Of a stretch of 64,000 bases of DNA, positions 28,016 to 37,830 are shown piece by piece (within the stretch, counting starts at the first letter, position 1; each line of letters opens with the position of its first letter). Where the stretch lies: NCBI GenBank assembly GCA_963765375.1, contig CAVXVZ010000002.1, forward strand, positions 141,207 through 205,206, given 5' to 3'. The stretch is from Roseiarcus sp963765375 (lineage in GTDB: Bacteria > Pseudomonadota > Alphaproteobacteria > Rhizobiales > Beijerinckiaceae). The position numbers and the translations under genes were made by a program. The notes beneath the pieces were generated by a model that searched no databases, was not told the origin of the DNA, and worked only from the letters and a program-made list of their open reading frames with translations.

Positions 28016-28885
28016 ATGATCAGCAAGCTCCATCTCATCGCGGCGATCGTGGTTTGCGGGCTGAGCGCGCCCGCGTTCGCCGATCCGGTGAAAGTGGTCG
28101 CCGCGGAGAATTTCTATGGCGACCTTGCATCGCAGATCGGCGGCCCGAACGTCGTCGTGACCAGCATTCTTTCGAACCCGGATGACGATCCGCACCTGTT
28201 CGAGGCGAGCCCGGAAACCGCGAAGGCGCTGAGCGACGCCAAGGTCGTCATCGTCAATGGCGTCGACTACGATCCGTGGATGGAAAAGCTGCTCAGCGCC
28301 CACAAGGCGCCGGGACGCAAGGAAATCGTCGTCGGCGCGCTGGTCGGCCACAAGCCCGGCGACAATCCGCATCTCTGGTACGACCCGGCCACCATGAAGG
28401 CCGCCGCGAAGGCCCTGGTCGCCGATCTCACCGCCGTCGACCCGGCGCACAAGGCGGATTATGAGCAGGGCCAGGCGAAGTTCCTCAATTCGCTGAAACC
28501 CCTCGACGACAAGATCGCCGCGATGCACAAGTCCTACGCCGGCCAGCCAGTCACCGCTTCCGAGCCGGTGTTCGGCTACCAGGCCGGGCTCATCGGGCTC
28601 AAGGTCCACAACGAGAAATACGCGCTCGCGATCATGAACAACGCCGAGCCGACCCCCTCGGAAGTGGCTGCGTTCGAGAACGACCTCAAGGGCAGGAAGG
28701 TGAAGGCGATGCTCTACAATGCGCAAGCGAGCGAGCCCGCGGTCGGCAAGCTCGTGCAGCTCGCCAAGGACAACGGCATCCCGGTCGTCGGCGTCTCCGA
28801 AACCGAGCCGCCGAACTCGACCTACCAGGATTGGATGATGGGGCAGCTCAACGCGCTCGACAAAGCGCTTGCCGGCGGGGCGTAG
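28016..28885 (+). CDS. znuA: Zinc ABC transporter substrate-binding protein
   Basis: This 289-residue periplasmic cluster-9 solute-binding protein has a signal peptide, ISKLHLIAAIVVCGLSAPAFA. Metal-ligand positions are seen in DDDPHLFEAS (His near 59), DNPHLWYDP (His near 120) and SEPVFGYQAG (Glu). It lacks the long His-rich loop of classical ZnuA, so manganese cannot be excluded from this protein alone; the Zur context and the His-rich ATPase favour zinc. GGAGG lies 15 bases before the ATG. Its stop overlaps the GTG of the ATPase gene, so the transporter is one operon. Confidence 0.88.
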   Translation: MISKLHLIAAIVVCGLSAPAFADPVKVVAAENFYGDLASQIGGPNVVVTSILSNPDDDPHLFEASPETAKALSDAKVVIVNGVDYDPWMEKLLSAHKAPGRKEIVVGALVGHKPGDNPHLWYDPATMKAAAKALVADLTAVDPAHKADYEQGQAKFLNSLKPLDDKIAAMHKSYAGQPVTASEPVFGYQAGLIGLKVHNEKYALAIMNNAEPTPSEVAAFENDLKGRKVKAMLYNAQASEPAVGKLVQLAKDNGIPVVGVSETEPPNSTYQDWMMGQLNALDKALAGGA

Positions 28886-29721
28886 TGACCGCTCTTGGCT
28901 TCGACAATGTAACGATCAGGCTCGGCGGCCGCGATATCCTCTCGGCCGCCAGCTTCGACATCGAGGATGGCGAATTCGTCGGCATGCTGGGCGCGAACGG
29001 CGCCGGCAAGACCACGCTGATGCGCGCCGCGCTCGGTCTCATTCCGGTCGGGTCGGGGGCCATCGCCGTGCTCGACCGCCCGGCCACCCGTGGCAACGCC
29101 CTTATCGGTTACATGCCGCAGAGCCGCGGCGCGGTCGCCGGATTCAGGCTGAGCGGCTGGGACGTCGTCGCATCTGCCGCGATCGGCGGCCGGTTCGGGC
29201 TCGTCAGGCTCGACAAGGCGGCGCGGCGCGAGATCGACTGGGCGCTCGACGAAGTCGGCGCGCGCGACCTCGCCCGCCGCTCGATCGGCGAACTGTCCGG
29301 CGGCGAGCGCCAGCTCGTGCTGTTGAGCCAGGCGCTCATCGGCAAGCCGCGCCTCATGATGCTCGACGAGCCGCTGATCTCGCTCGATCCGGCGCATCAG
29401 AGGAACATCGTCGAAATCGCCAGGCGCATTTGCGATGACCTCAAAATCGCGATCCTGTTCAGCGCCCACGAGCTCAACCCGCTGGTCAACGCCATCGACC
29501 GGGTGCTCTATCTCGGCGGCGGAGCGGCGGTGATCGGCGCCGTTGACGAGGTCGTCACTGGCCCGGTGCTGTCGCGCCTCTATCGGACGGACATCGAGGT
29601 CGTCCACATCAAGGACCGCTACTTCGTCATGGCGGGCGGCGTCGACGTCGAGCGCGACGCGCACCGCCATGACGACCACGGGCACGGCCATTCGCGCGAT
29701 CACGACGACGCCCATGCTTGA
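28885..29721 (+). CDS. znuC: Zinc ABC transporter ATP-binding protein with His-rich tail
   Basis: This 278-residue ATPase starts at GTG 28885, overlapping the znuA stop, and reads VTALGFDNVTIRLGG. It has Walker A GANGAGKTT, signature LSGGERQLVLLSQAL, Walker B RLMMLDEPL and switch His in SAHELN. The C-terminal 20 residues are almost only His, Asp, Arg and Gly (HRHDDHGHGHSRDHDD), a likely zinc-binding tail. Such tails are seen in some zinc importers and may sense or buffer the metal on the cytoplasmic side. Confidence 0.92.
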   Translation: MTALGFDNVTIRLGGRDILSAASFDIEDGEFVGMLGANGAGKTTLMRAALGLIPVGSGAIAVLDRPATRGNALIGYMPQSRGAVAGFRLSGWDVVASAAIGGRFGLVRLDKAARREIDWALDEVGARDLARRSIGELSGGERQLVLLSQALIGKPRLMMLDEPLISLDPAHQRNIVEIARRICDDLKIAILFSAHELNPLVNAIDRVLYLGGGAAVIGAVDEVVTGPVLSRLYRTDIEVVHIKDRYFVMAGGVDVERDAHRHDDHGHGHSRDHDDAHA

Positions 29722-30505
29722 ATACGACTTCATGCGCACCGCCTTTGCCGCGTCAGGCATGGCGGCGATCCTGGCTGGAACGGTCGGCTTCTTTCTGGTG
29801 CTGCGCGGGCAGACCTTCGCCGGTCATGCGCTGTCGCATGTCGGCTTCACCGGGGCGACCGGCGCGGTCCTGTTCGGCCTATCGCCGCTCGCCGGCCTTG
29901 TCGGCTTCACATTCATCAGCGGCATTGGCATGGGATTGTTCGGCGAGAAGCTCGCCGAGCGCGATGTCGCGATCGGCATGATGCTGTCGCTGGCGCTGGG
30001 CCTGGGGCTATTGTTCCTGCATTTCTACACCACCGGGGCGACGCAGGCGGCGGCGCTCCTGTTCGGCAACGTGCTCGGCGTCGACGAAGCCGCGCTCATG
30101 ACGCTGGCCTTGCTGTCGATCGGCAGCCTCGTCGCGCTGGCCTGGATCGCCCGCCCGCTCATCTTCGCTTCGCTGCAAAGCGAGCTCGCCGAGGCGCGCG
30201 GCGTGCCCATTCGCTTCGTCTCGGTGGCGTTTTTGGCGATCGTGGGGATTGCGGTCGCGGAATGCGCGCAAATCGTCGGCGTGCTTCTGGTGTTCACGCT
30301 GATGGTCGGCCCGGCGGCGGCGGCGCAGAATCTTTCGCGCCGGCTGTGGGGCGGCGTGGCGCTGGCGGCCGCTCTGGCGTTGGCCGAGGCGTGGGGCGGC
30401 CTGACGTTCGCTTTCTACACCGACTGGCCGACCAGCTTCTGGATCACCGCCCTCTCCGGCCTGGTCTATCTCGGGAGCCTTGTCGGCCGATTCCGGGCGC
30501 GATAG
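29714..30505 (+). CDS. znuB: Zinc ABC transporter permease
   Basis: This 263-residue polytopic membrane protein is of the ABC-3 family with about eight hydrophobic helices. HALSHVGFTGATGAVLFG near residue 38 and the loop ARGVPIRFVSVAFLAIVGIA are typical. Its ATG lies inside the end of the ATPase gene (8-base overlap), so translation is coupled. It completes the znuACB transporter. Confidence 0.92.
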   Translation: MLEYDFMRTAFAASGMAAILAGTVGFFLVLRGQTFAGHALSHVGFTGATGAVLFGLSPLAGLVGFTFISGIGMGLFGEKLAERDVAIGMMLSLALGLGLLFLHFYTTGATQAAALLFGNVLGVDEAALMTLALLSIGSLVALAWIARPLIFASLQSELAEARGVPIRFVSVAFLAIVGIAVAECAQIVGVLLVFTLMVGPAAAAQNLSRRLWGGVALAAALALAEAWGGLTFAFYTDWPTSFWITALSGLVYLGSLVGRFRAR

Positions 30506-30569
30506 GTCGGCGCTCCTATAGATGCGGCCGCTGACCGCGTCAGCCTGGCGCGCTGCAATTCAGCAGCGG

Positions 30570-31614
30570 CTAGTGACTCAAAAACGAGAACGGCTCTGCC
30601 GGGACGAACTTGTCCGAGACCTCGCCCGACAGGATGGGACGGCCGCTCAGGTCGAGCCTGGCGGGCGCGGAGCCCGGCGCAAGCTTGAGCTTCGCGAGAT
30701 CGACCCAGAAGATCGACGGGCTGTAGGAAGACTTCGAAAAAGTAGCGCCCAGCGCCGGTATCCGACACCGTCCGCCAGATGGTGGCGGCGATGTTCGGCT
30801 TCACCGGGTCGGCGAGGCCGAGCGGAACCGAGATCGAGCGGATCAGCGAGAAGGCGGTCGCGACCGCGAGCCTCGGGTCCTTCTCCTTCGGCGCCGCGCC
30901 CAGGCTCCAGCTCATGCGGACGAAGCGATCGGCAGAGCCGATCGTCCCGGGCTGGAAATTGAGGCCGTTGACGCCCTTCCAGTAGATATTGATCGCCAGT
31001 TGCTGGTCGAAGCTCGGCGAGTTGGTCATCACCGTATATTTGCGGTCGTGGTGGACGACGAGCTTGCCGCCGATATATTCGAAGATCGCGCTGTCGCCCG
31101 AGGCGTCGGCGAGAGCGAGGTGGCCGGCGGCCTTCTTACCGCCGGGAAGATCGGGCGCGACGATGGCGAACGGCTCCTTGCTCAAGGCCTCGACCGCTTC
31201 CGCAACGGTGCTGTAATTGTCCAGCGCATACTGAGTCCAGGCGCCGACCGAGATCAGCGGTTTCCCCGAAGCCTTGGCGTCCCCGTAGTCGCTCTCGACC
31301 AGGTACAGCGCATTGGCGACAAGGCCGGCGTCGTTCATCCCATCGACGGTGGCGATATTGTAGAACGAAGAGATCACCGAGCCATGTCTCGAGGTCCATT
31401 CGACGGAGCCGGGACCTGCGCCGCCGTCGCGCTTCAGACCTTTGGGGAACGACCAGAGATCGGTGCTTGGATCGACCGCCCAGTCCATCGACCGGCCGAC
31501 GATAAAGGTGCTCGCGCCCGTCTCGTAGATGAAGCGGGTGCATGCGATCGCGTCGAGGCTCATGCAGGCGAGCGCCGCGGAAGCCGCGAGGCCGACAAGG
31601 CGTGCGTTTTTCAA
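30570..31614 (-). pseudogene. Linear amide C-N hydrolase (choloylglycine hydrolase family) with late frameshift
   Basis: The start is probably TTG at 31614 (preceded by GGGGAGAT), giving the signal peptide KNARLVGLAASAALACM to AIA. Cleavage exposes Cys in CTRFIYETG, the N-terminal nucleophile of this family. GRSMDWAVDPSTDLW, YNIATVDGMNDAGLVANAL and MTNSPSFDQQLAINIYW are characteristic, with Asp and Asn of the oxyanion region. Near 30728 a one-base shift changes the frame; the family-like end is SPSIFWVDLAKLKL to PFSFLSH and stops at 30570-30572. It resembles secreted penicillin V acylase or acyl-homoserine lactone acylase relatives. The substrate is unknown. The defect may be a sequencing error. 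Confidence 0.82.
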
Positions 31615-31783
31615 TGTTCCATCTCCCCACCCCATGCTTGGCCGCTTGCGGCCCGCGTGCGACCGGATAGACGTTCCCGGCCGTCCCATTTTTCCCCCGA
31701 CTCGACCAGACGCCATTCTCCATCGAAGATCAATGGAACTGGAGTTCCGGCTTTGTGATAGGAGCGCAATACGGCGAATTCTT

Positions 31784-31856
31784 TCCCTGTTAACGCGAAA
31801 AAATCTCCTTGTTATCGCGAACAAATGTCCCTGTTCGCGAAATAATTCTCCCTGTT
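31784..31856. repeat. Four tandem ~22-bp repeats (TCCCTGTT...CGCGAA)
   Basis: TCCYTGTT starts at 31784, 31806, 31828 and 31849, a spacing of 22, 22 and 21 bases. Each unit continues with variants of aWCGCGAAmAAAT. The array lies in the 370-base gap between the divergent amide hydrolase and the hybrid kinase. No other feature is seen in that gap. Confidence 0.8.
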
Positions 31857-31987
31857 CGAATCTCGGCGCAACGCCTTGTCCTGACAGATGTTTCAGCGCT
31901 GCGGACGCCTCGACGATCTGGCGGGCTTGCCGGGCGGCCCTTCCCTGATAGGGTCGGAACGTCGAGCGCTTGAGGAGGAAGCGCTTC

Positions 31988-34900
31988 ATGAGCGCAGACG
32001 AAACGTCCAATTCGGCGCTTGCCCCAAACCGTTCGGCGGCGGACGGCGTCGTGGTCCCGCGCCCGGCCGCACACAGCGCCGCCTTGTCGGTCGATCAGAT
32101 CCTGGACGGGCTCGGCGAAGGGTTTTTCGCCCTCGACGCCAATTGGCGGTTCGTCGCCTTCAATCGCGCCGCCGAAGAGATGTTCGAGGTCGGGCGGGAG
32201 CAGGTGCTTGGCAAGCTGCTGTGGGAGGTTTCGCCGGCGATTCTCGGGACGGAATTCGACCGCCGCTATCGGCTGGCGATGTCGAACCGCCAGGAACAGC
32301 AATTCGAAAGCTATACGATCCGGCGGCCGGATCGCTATCACGAGGTCCGCGCTTTTCCGCTGGGTGAAGGGATCGGAGTCGCATTCAAAGACGCCACCGA
32401 TCGGCAGAAGATCCTTGAGACGCTCCGTCGTCGCGAGCTCGAGCTCGCGCGCGTTCAGGAGATCGGCGGCATCGGCGGCATGAGAGTCGACCTCGCCGGC
32501 GGCTTCACCGGTTATCGGTCGCCCGAATATTTGCGCCTGCATGGCCTGCCGCCGGACGCGGGCGTCGAAAGCCACGAGGATTGGGCGCGCCGCATCCATC
32601 CTGACGACCGATCGCGGGCGGTCGAGCACTTTCTGCGCGTCGTCGCTGGCGGCGAGACCCACTACACGTCGGAATACCGGATCATTCGCCCGAGCGACGG
32701 CGCGGTGCGCTGGATCCGGGCTGTCGGAGAAATCGAACGCGATGAAAATGCCGCGCCGATCGCCCTGGTCGGCGCGCATATGGACATCACCGACCGGAAA
32801 CTCGCCGAGCAGGAAGCGCTGGAGAGCGAAGAGAAGCTGCGCGCGATCGCCGACGCCCTCCCGGTGCTTATATCATACATCGACAAGGACCAGGTCTTCC
32901 GCTTCGCCAACAAGGCGTACGAAACCTGGTTCGAGCGCCCGTTGAGCGCCGTCCTCGGCCGGCGGGTGGACGAGGTCATGAGCCCGGCAATGTACGCGGC
33001 GCGCCGGCCCTTTTTGGAGCGCGCGCTGGCCGGCGAGGGCGTGTCCTACGAGGCCGATTTCTTCCGCTCGACCGGCGCGACCGCGACGCAGGTCATTCAT
33101 GTCCCGCACCGCGACGCTTCGGGCCGAATCCTCGGCGTCTACGTCGTGGTCAGCGACATCTCGGAGCGAAAGATCGCCGAGGGAAAGATCGCCGAAAGCG
33201 AGGCGAGGTTTCGCTCGATAGCAAACAGCGCTCCGGTGCTGATCTGGGTGACCGGAGCCGACGGCAAAAGGGAATTCGTCAATCAGTCCTATCTCGACTT
33301 TCTCGGCCTTGCCTATGCGGATGCGCTCGATTTCGATTGGCGTCGAGCGCTTCACCCTGACGATCTTCCGCGCATCCTGGCCGAAGACCCCGCCGTTGGA
33401 CCCTCCGTGCGAATTGTCACGGTCGAGGCCCGCTTCCGCCGTAGCGACGGCGGGTGGCGGTGGCTGCGGTCGGAGTCGCAGCCCAGATGGGGGGCGACAG
33501 GCGAACATGCCGGCTTTATCGGCGTGGCGCATGATGTCACCGAGGCGAAAGAGGCTGAGCAGCAGCTCACGCAAATCAACGAGACGCTGGAGAGGCGGGT
33601 CGAAGAACGAACGGCGCAATTGGCGGCCACCGAGGCGCTCGTCGGCACGTTCTTCGAGCATTCGTCGGAGTGCCACGCGATCCTGGTCGAGGAGGATGGC
33701 GGCTTCCGTTACCAGGAGGTCAATCCGGCCACGCTTCGCCTCTATGGAATGGCCAGGCATGAGGTTATTGGGCGTAGAGCCGAGGAAGTGCTCGGACCGG
33801 GGATAGGCGCTGAGATCGACCGGCATCTGGCGCAGTGCCTTCGCGAGGGAGGCAGCCACCGCTACGAAAGAATGCAGGGCGCCGGCGTGGTGGAGGCGGT
33901 CGCGACCGCCGTTCCGACGCGCGATGGCGAAGCACGGCGTGTGATCGTCAGCGCTCGCGACGTCACCGAGCGAAGGCGCCTCGAGGAACACCTTCGTCAA
34001 TCGCAAAAAATGGAGGCGCTCGGCCAGCTGACGGGTGGAGTGGCGCATGATTTCAACAATATGCTGACATTGGTGCTCGGCGGGCTCGACACCATCGACC
34101 GCCAGCTTGGCGGTCTGCCCGATTCTCAGGCGACGGCCCGAATCGCGCGTGCGAAGGATATGGCGCTTCAGGGCGTGCAGCGCGCGCAAGCGCTTACCGA
34201 CCGGCTGCTCGCCTTCTCACGCCAGCAGGCGCTCGCCCCACGGGCCGTCAGCGCCAATGCCCTGGTCGCCGGCATCTGCGATCTCCTGCAACGAACGCTC
34301 GGCGAGCAGATCGCGCTCGAGACCATCCTTGGCGATGCCCTTTGGACCGCGTTCGTCGATCCCAACCAGCTCGAGAACGCACTCATCAACCTGGCGCTCA
34401 ACGCCAGGGACGCCATGCCGCGCGGCGGCAAGCTCGTCATTGAAACGGCAAATCGTTTTCTCGACGCAGCCGCCATCGGCTCGATGCCAGAACGGATCGC
34501 GCCGGGAGAGTATGTCATGATCTCGGTTGCGGACACCGGCGTCGGCATGGATGAAGACACCCGCAAGCGGGCCTTTGATCCGTTCTTTACGACCAAGGAG
34601 ATCGGTAAAGGCACCGGCCTGGGCTTAAGCCAGGTTTACGGCTTCATCCGCCAGTCCGCCGGACAGGCTCAAATCGAAAGCGAACTGGACAGAGGGACTG
34701 TCGTCAGGATCTATCTGCCGCGCCGTTCAGTTGCGCCGCCCGAGTCAAAGGAGGTTGACCGGAAGGCCTTCGTGCAAGCCCGGGGACGCGAAAGCGTTCT
34801 CGTGGTCGAGGATGACGACGCGGTCCGAGCCTACACGGCTGAAATCCTGCGCGAGCTTGGCTACCGCGTCTGCGAATCGTCGAGCGCCAAAGCCGCTTTG

Positions 34901-35159
34901 GCGGTCCTCCAAGACGCAGAGCAGCTTGATCTGCTGCTGACCGATGTCGTGATGCCCGGAGACATGAATGGACGCGAACTCGCCGACGAAGCGGTCAAGC
35001 TTCGCAACGGCCTTAAAGTGCTGTTCATGACCGGATATAGCCGCGACTTCGATCATCCGCCACGGTCGAATCGAACCAGGCGTCTACGTGATCGGCAAGC
35101 CTTTTTCGTTTCATGACCTGGCGGCAAAGGTGCGCGAGAGGCTGGACGCGCCGGAGTGA
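31988..35159 (+). CDS. Multi-PAS hybrid sensor histidine kinase with receiver domain (late frameshift)
   Basis: The start is MSADETSNSALAPN at 31988. About five PAS/PAC units follow in tandem (roughly residues 35-145, 150-280, 285-410, 415-535 and 550-665), with no membrane segment. Then come the HisKA box MEALGQLTGGVAHDFNNML (phosphorylated His), the ATPase N box ALINLALNARDAMP, GVGMDEDTRKRAFDPFFTTK, and GKGTGLGLSQVYGF. A C-terminal receiver has VVEDDDAVRAY and LLTDVVMPGDMNG (phospho-acceptor Asp). The first stop in frame is at 35116. A one-base shift near 35048 gives the normal end IIRHGRIEPGVYVIGKPF and stop at 35157-35159, restoring the conserved receiver Lys. It is a soluble cytoplasmic sensor; the signal is unknown. 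Confidence 0.88.
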
Positions 35160-35215
35160 GGCGCATGTTCCTTCTCCGCTAATGCTTTCTCCGCTATGGC
35201 GCCGATGGAGCCCCA

Positions 35216-36904
35216 ATGCCCAGCCTTCGCCAGATCAGGCTCGCGACCGGCCTCGTTCTTTTTACCTATGTGACGTTGCATTTCGCCAATCACGCGCTCG
35301 GCAACATTTCGGTCGAAGCGATGGACGAAGGTCTCGTCATCCAGAAGGCGATCTGGCACTCGTTTCCAGGCTCCGTCATCCTTTATCTGTCCCTTTTCAC
35401 CCACATGGGCCTCGGCTTCTGGGCGCTCTACGCGCGACGCCATTTCCGCTGGACGCGGCTCGAGGCGACCCAGCTCGTCCTCGGCCTTTCGATCCCGTTC
35501 CTCCTCGCCGATCATTTCGTCGGCACCCGCGTCGCGCTCAGCCAATATGGACTCGATAAGGGTTACGACCAGGAATTCCTGAAATTCTGGGTCAACTCGC
35601 CTTTTTCAGGCGCGCTACAGGCGATACTTCTGCTGATCGTCTGGATTCACGGTTGCCTTGGCTTGCATTTCTGGCTGCGGCTGAAGCCGTTCTATCCGAG
35701 GGTCAAGGGACTGTTTCTGGCGCTCGCCGTGCTCCTGCCGACGCTAGCGCTGCTCGGGTACTATCAGGGCGGCAGGCGTACACTCCAATCCGTTCAGGAC
35801 CCTGCTTGGCTGGCGCGCACGACGTCGCCCGAACATGGCGGAACTCCGGCTCAGAACGCGGCTCTTTTCAACGACCGCCTGGGCATCCTCGTCTTCCTCG
35901 GCGCGGCGCTCGGCGCCGTGTTCGTCGCCAGGGGCGTCCGCCGCTGGCGCGAGCATCGCGTCGGCTCGATCCGCCTGACCTATCCCGACCGCACGATTCG
36001 CGCGCCCCGCGGCTTGAGCGTGTTGGAGGCAAGCCTCATCAACAACATCCCGCATGCGCATGTGTGCGGCGGACGCGGCCGCTGCTCCACTTGCCGCATC
36101 CGGGTGCTGAGCGACCTCGGCGCGCTGCCCGCTCCGAGCGCCGCCGAGCATGCGGTGCTCGAGCGGGTGGGCGCCGCTCCCGGCGTCAGGCTCGCCTGCC
36201 AGCTTCGCCCGACCAGCGATATCGCCTTCGTGCCGATGCTGTCGCCGCACGCGACAACCCTCGACGCTTATCGGACCGGCTCGGCCTATTCGGGAGTCGA
36301 GCGCTACGTCGTCATCATGTTCGTCGACATGCGCGGTTCGAGCCGGCTCGCCGAAGGTCGGCTGCCGTTCGACACCGTGTTCGTCATCAACCAGTTCCTC
36401 AGCGCGGTCAGCAGCGCGATTCTTGCCGCCGGCGGAGAGCCGAACCAGATCCTTGGCGACGGACTGCTGGCGCTGTTCGGCATGGGCGGGAAGCCCGAAG
36501 CCGCGTGCCGGCAGGCGGTCGCTGCCTGCGCCGCGATCGCCGCCAGGGTCGAGACGCTGAACAGAGCGCTCGCCTTTGCTCTGCTCGAGCCGATCCGCTT
36601 CGGCATCGGCATTCATGCCGGCGTGACCATCGCCGGCAATATCGGCTACGACCGCCACGCCCAGTTCACGGTGATCGGCGATGCGGTCAACGTCGCCGCC
36701 CGCCTCGAGGAATTGACCAAGGCGTTCGGCTGCGAAGTGATGATGTCCGAGGAGGTCTTCGAGCGCGCCGGCTTCGGCCCCGACGACCTGCCGGCGCACG
36801 ATGTCGCGCCTCGAGGCCGCGAGGCGGGGCTGACCGCACGCAGCGTCGGCCAGGCGGCCGATCTGGCGGCCCTTATCGACGCGCACGCGCCGGCGGCTTC
36901 GTGA
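35216..36904 (+). CDS. CyaC-like redox adenylate cyclase: membrane b-type anchor, 2Fe-2S domain, class III cyclase
   Basis: This 562-residue protein has three parts. Residues 1-245 form a His-containing membrane anchor of about six helices (THMGLGFWALYARRHFRW, VWIHGCLGLHFWL), resembling succinate dehydrogenase cytochrome b subunits. Residues 250-345 form a plant/adrenodoxin-type ferredoxin domain with CGGRGRCSTC and a later LACQLRP, giving all four cluster cysteines. Residues 360-530 form a class III cyclase domain with metal Asp in MFVDMRGSSRLAE and LGDGLLALFG and the ribose/transition-state residues in VIGDAVNVAARLEEL. S. meliloti CyaC has a comparable di-haem anchored, quinone-sensing organisation; this gene likely couples respiratory redox state to cAMP. 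The frame is intact, 56 bp after the kinase. Confidence 0.88.
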   Translation: MPSLRQIRLATGLVLFTYVTLHFANHALGNISVEAMDEGLVIQKAIWHSFPGSVILYLSLFTHMGLGFWALYARRHFRWTRLEATQLVLGLSIPFLLADHFVGTRVALSQYGLDKGYDQEFLKFWVNSPFSGALQAILLLIVWIHGCLGLHFWLRLKPFYPRVKGLFLALAVLLPTLALLGYYQGGRRTLQSVQDPAWLARTTSPEHGGTPAQNAALFNDRLGILVFLGAALGAVFVARGVRRWREHRVGSIRLTYPDRTIRAPRGLSVLEASLINNIPHAHVCGGRGRCSTCRIRVLSDLGALPAPSAAEHAVLERVGAAPGVRLACQLRPTSDIAFVPMLSPHATTLDAYRTGSAYSGVERYVVIMFVDMRGSSRLAEGRLPFDTVFVINQFLSAVSSAILAAGGEPNQILGDGLLALFGMGGKPEAACRQAVAACAAIAARVETLNRALAFALLEPIRFGIGIHAGVTIAGNIGYDRHAQFTVIGDAVNVAARLEELTKAFGCEVMMSEEVFERAGFGPDDLPAHDVAPRGREAGLTARSVGQAADLAALIDAHAPAAS

Positions 36905-36922
36905 GCGGGTCGGCGAGGAGAC

Positions 36923-37375
36923 CTATTCCACCGTGACCTCAGTCGTCACCGAATTGGCGATGAAGCAGATCTCGTGGGCTTCATGATGCAGATGCGCGAG
37001 CCGGTCCTTGTCCGGAGCGGCGCCCGTCCACTCGATCCGCGGCCGCAGAACGACGTTCGTCACCGCCATCCGTCCCGGCGCAATGTCGCCCGTTACGCCC
37101 TCCGCATGATCGGAATAGGCCGCGACCGCGAAGCCAGCCAGCCGCGCGACGTGCAGAAACGACAACATATGGCAGCTGGACAGAGCGGCGACCAACATCT
37201 CTTCCGGATCGACCGCAGCCTCCACGGCCCACTTGCCAACCACATGCGGCGACGCGGAGCCGGCGATTGTTATGCCGCCGTCGAAGCTCACTTCATGCGC
37301 GCGGCCGAAGCGCCCTTTGGGGAAATCGTCGCTGTCGCTCAGCGCCCATTTCACGTCCGCGGTATAGGTCGCCAT
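36923..37375 (-). CDS. OsmC-family peroxide-reducing protein
   Basis: This 150-residue protein has the two redox cysteines of the OsmC family, in ALSSCHMLSFLHVAR (near residue 68) and HEICFIANSV (near 137). The upstream PEEMLVAALSS segment carries the catalytic Glu. It reduces organic hydroperoxides in the cytoplasm. The start MATYTADVKW is normal for the OsmC/YhfA branch. It is convergent with the cyclase gene. Confidence 0.9.
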   Translation of the reverse strand: MATYTADVKWALSDSDDFPKGRFGRAHEVSFDGGITIAGSASPHVVGKWAVEAAVDPEEMLVAALSSCHMLSFLHVARLAGFAVAAYSDHAEGVTGDIAPGRMAVTNVVLRPRIEWTGAAPDKDRLAHLHHEAHEICFIANSVTTEVTVE

Positions 37376-37403
37376 TCATGCCTCGCAGCCTCGGTCGGAC
37401 CAC

Positions 37404-37830
37404 TCACGATATGACGCGCAGGGACCGGACACGCGAGAAGTCGCGGTCGTGCGTCACCACGGCGGCGGCGTCAACGGCGAGCGCGCTCGCCGCCTGAACC
37501 GCGTCCGCCAATTTCAGCCTGAGCGAGGCCCGCAGTCGGGCGGCGCTTTCGGCGATGGCGCTGTCGAGCGCGACAGGGCCCCATGATTTGAGGATGGCGC
37601 GGTAACGCCGCGCGAGGGCTTCATCGCCGCCCTTGAGCGGGCCAGCCAGCACTTCAGCGATCGTGAGCGTCGTCACGGCGAAGCGCAGCCTGCCCGCCGC
37701 ATGGGCGTCGAACAGCGGCCTGAAGCGGGGCATGAACGCGGGATGACCCTCGAGCATGAATATGATCGGCGCCGAGTTCGATCAGAAGCAGAGCGTCTTC
37801 CGGCACAGTTTCGAGGTTTAGCGGCTCCAT
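37404..37830 (-). pseudogene. PIN-domain toxin (VapC-like) broken at its first catalytic Asp
   Basis: The ATG at 37830 overlaps the end of the antitoxin gene and reads MEPLNLETVPEDALLLIELG. The frame is lost at 37776-37777. Deleting one T (A on the coding strand) there gives ATC GAC TCG GCG CCG, that is LLIDSAPIIFMLEGHPAF, the canonical PIN start with its first catalytic Asp. The rest is in the second frame: TTLTIAEVLAGPL (Glu), LADAVQAASAL (Asp) and VTHDRDFSRV (Asp). As written, no complete toxin is made. The event is either an inactivating mutation, plausible for a toxin, or a sequencing error. Confidence 0.82.

Noticed and set aside
31784..31856. Possible CRISPR array
   Set aside because: Units are adjacent with no unique spacers, and no cas gene is in the window.
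30466..32010. A 514-residue version of the amide hydrolase
   Set aside because: The upstream 130 residues have no signal peptide and cross the repeat array; the TTG start gives a normal secreted Ntn-hydrolase.
32873..34189. A 438-codon open frame opposite the hybrid kinase
   Set aside because: The sense strand encodes PAS and histidine-kinase motifs; the antisense frame is a shadow.
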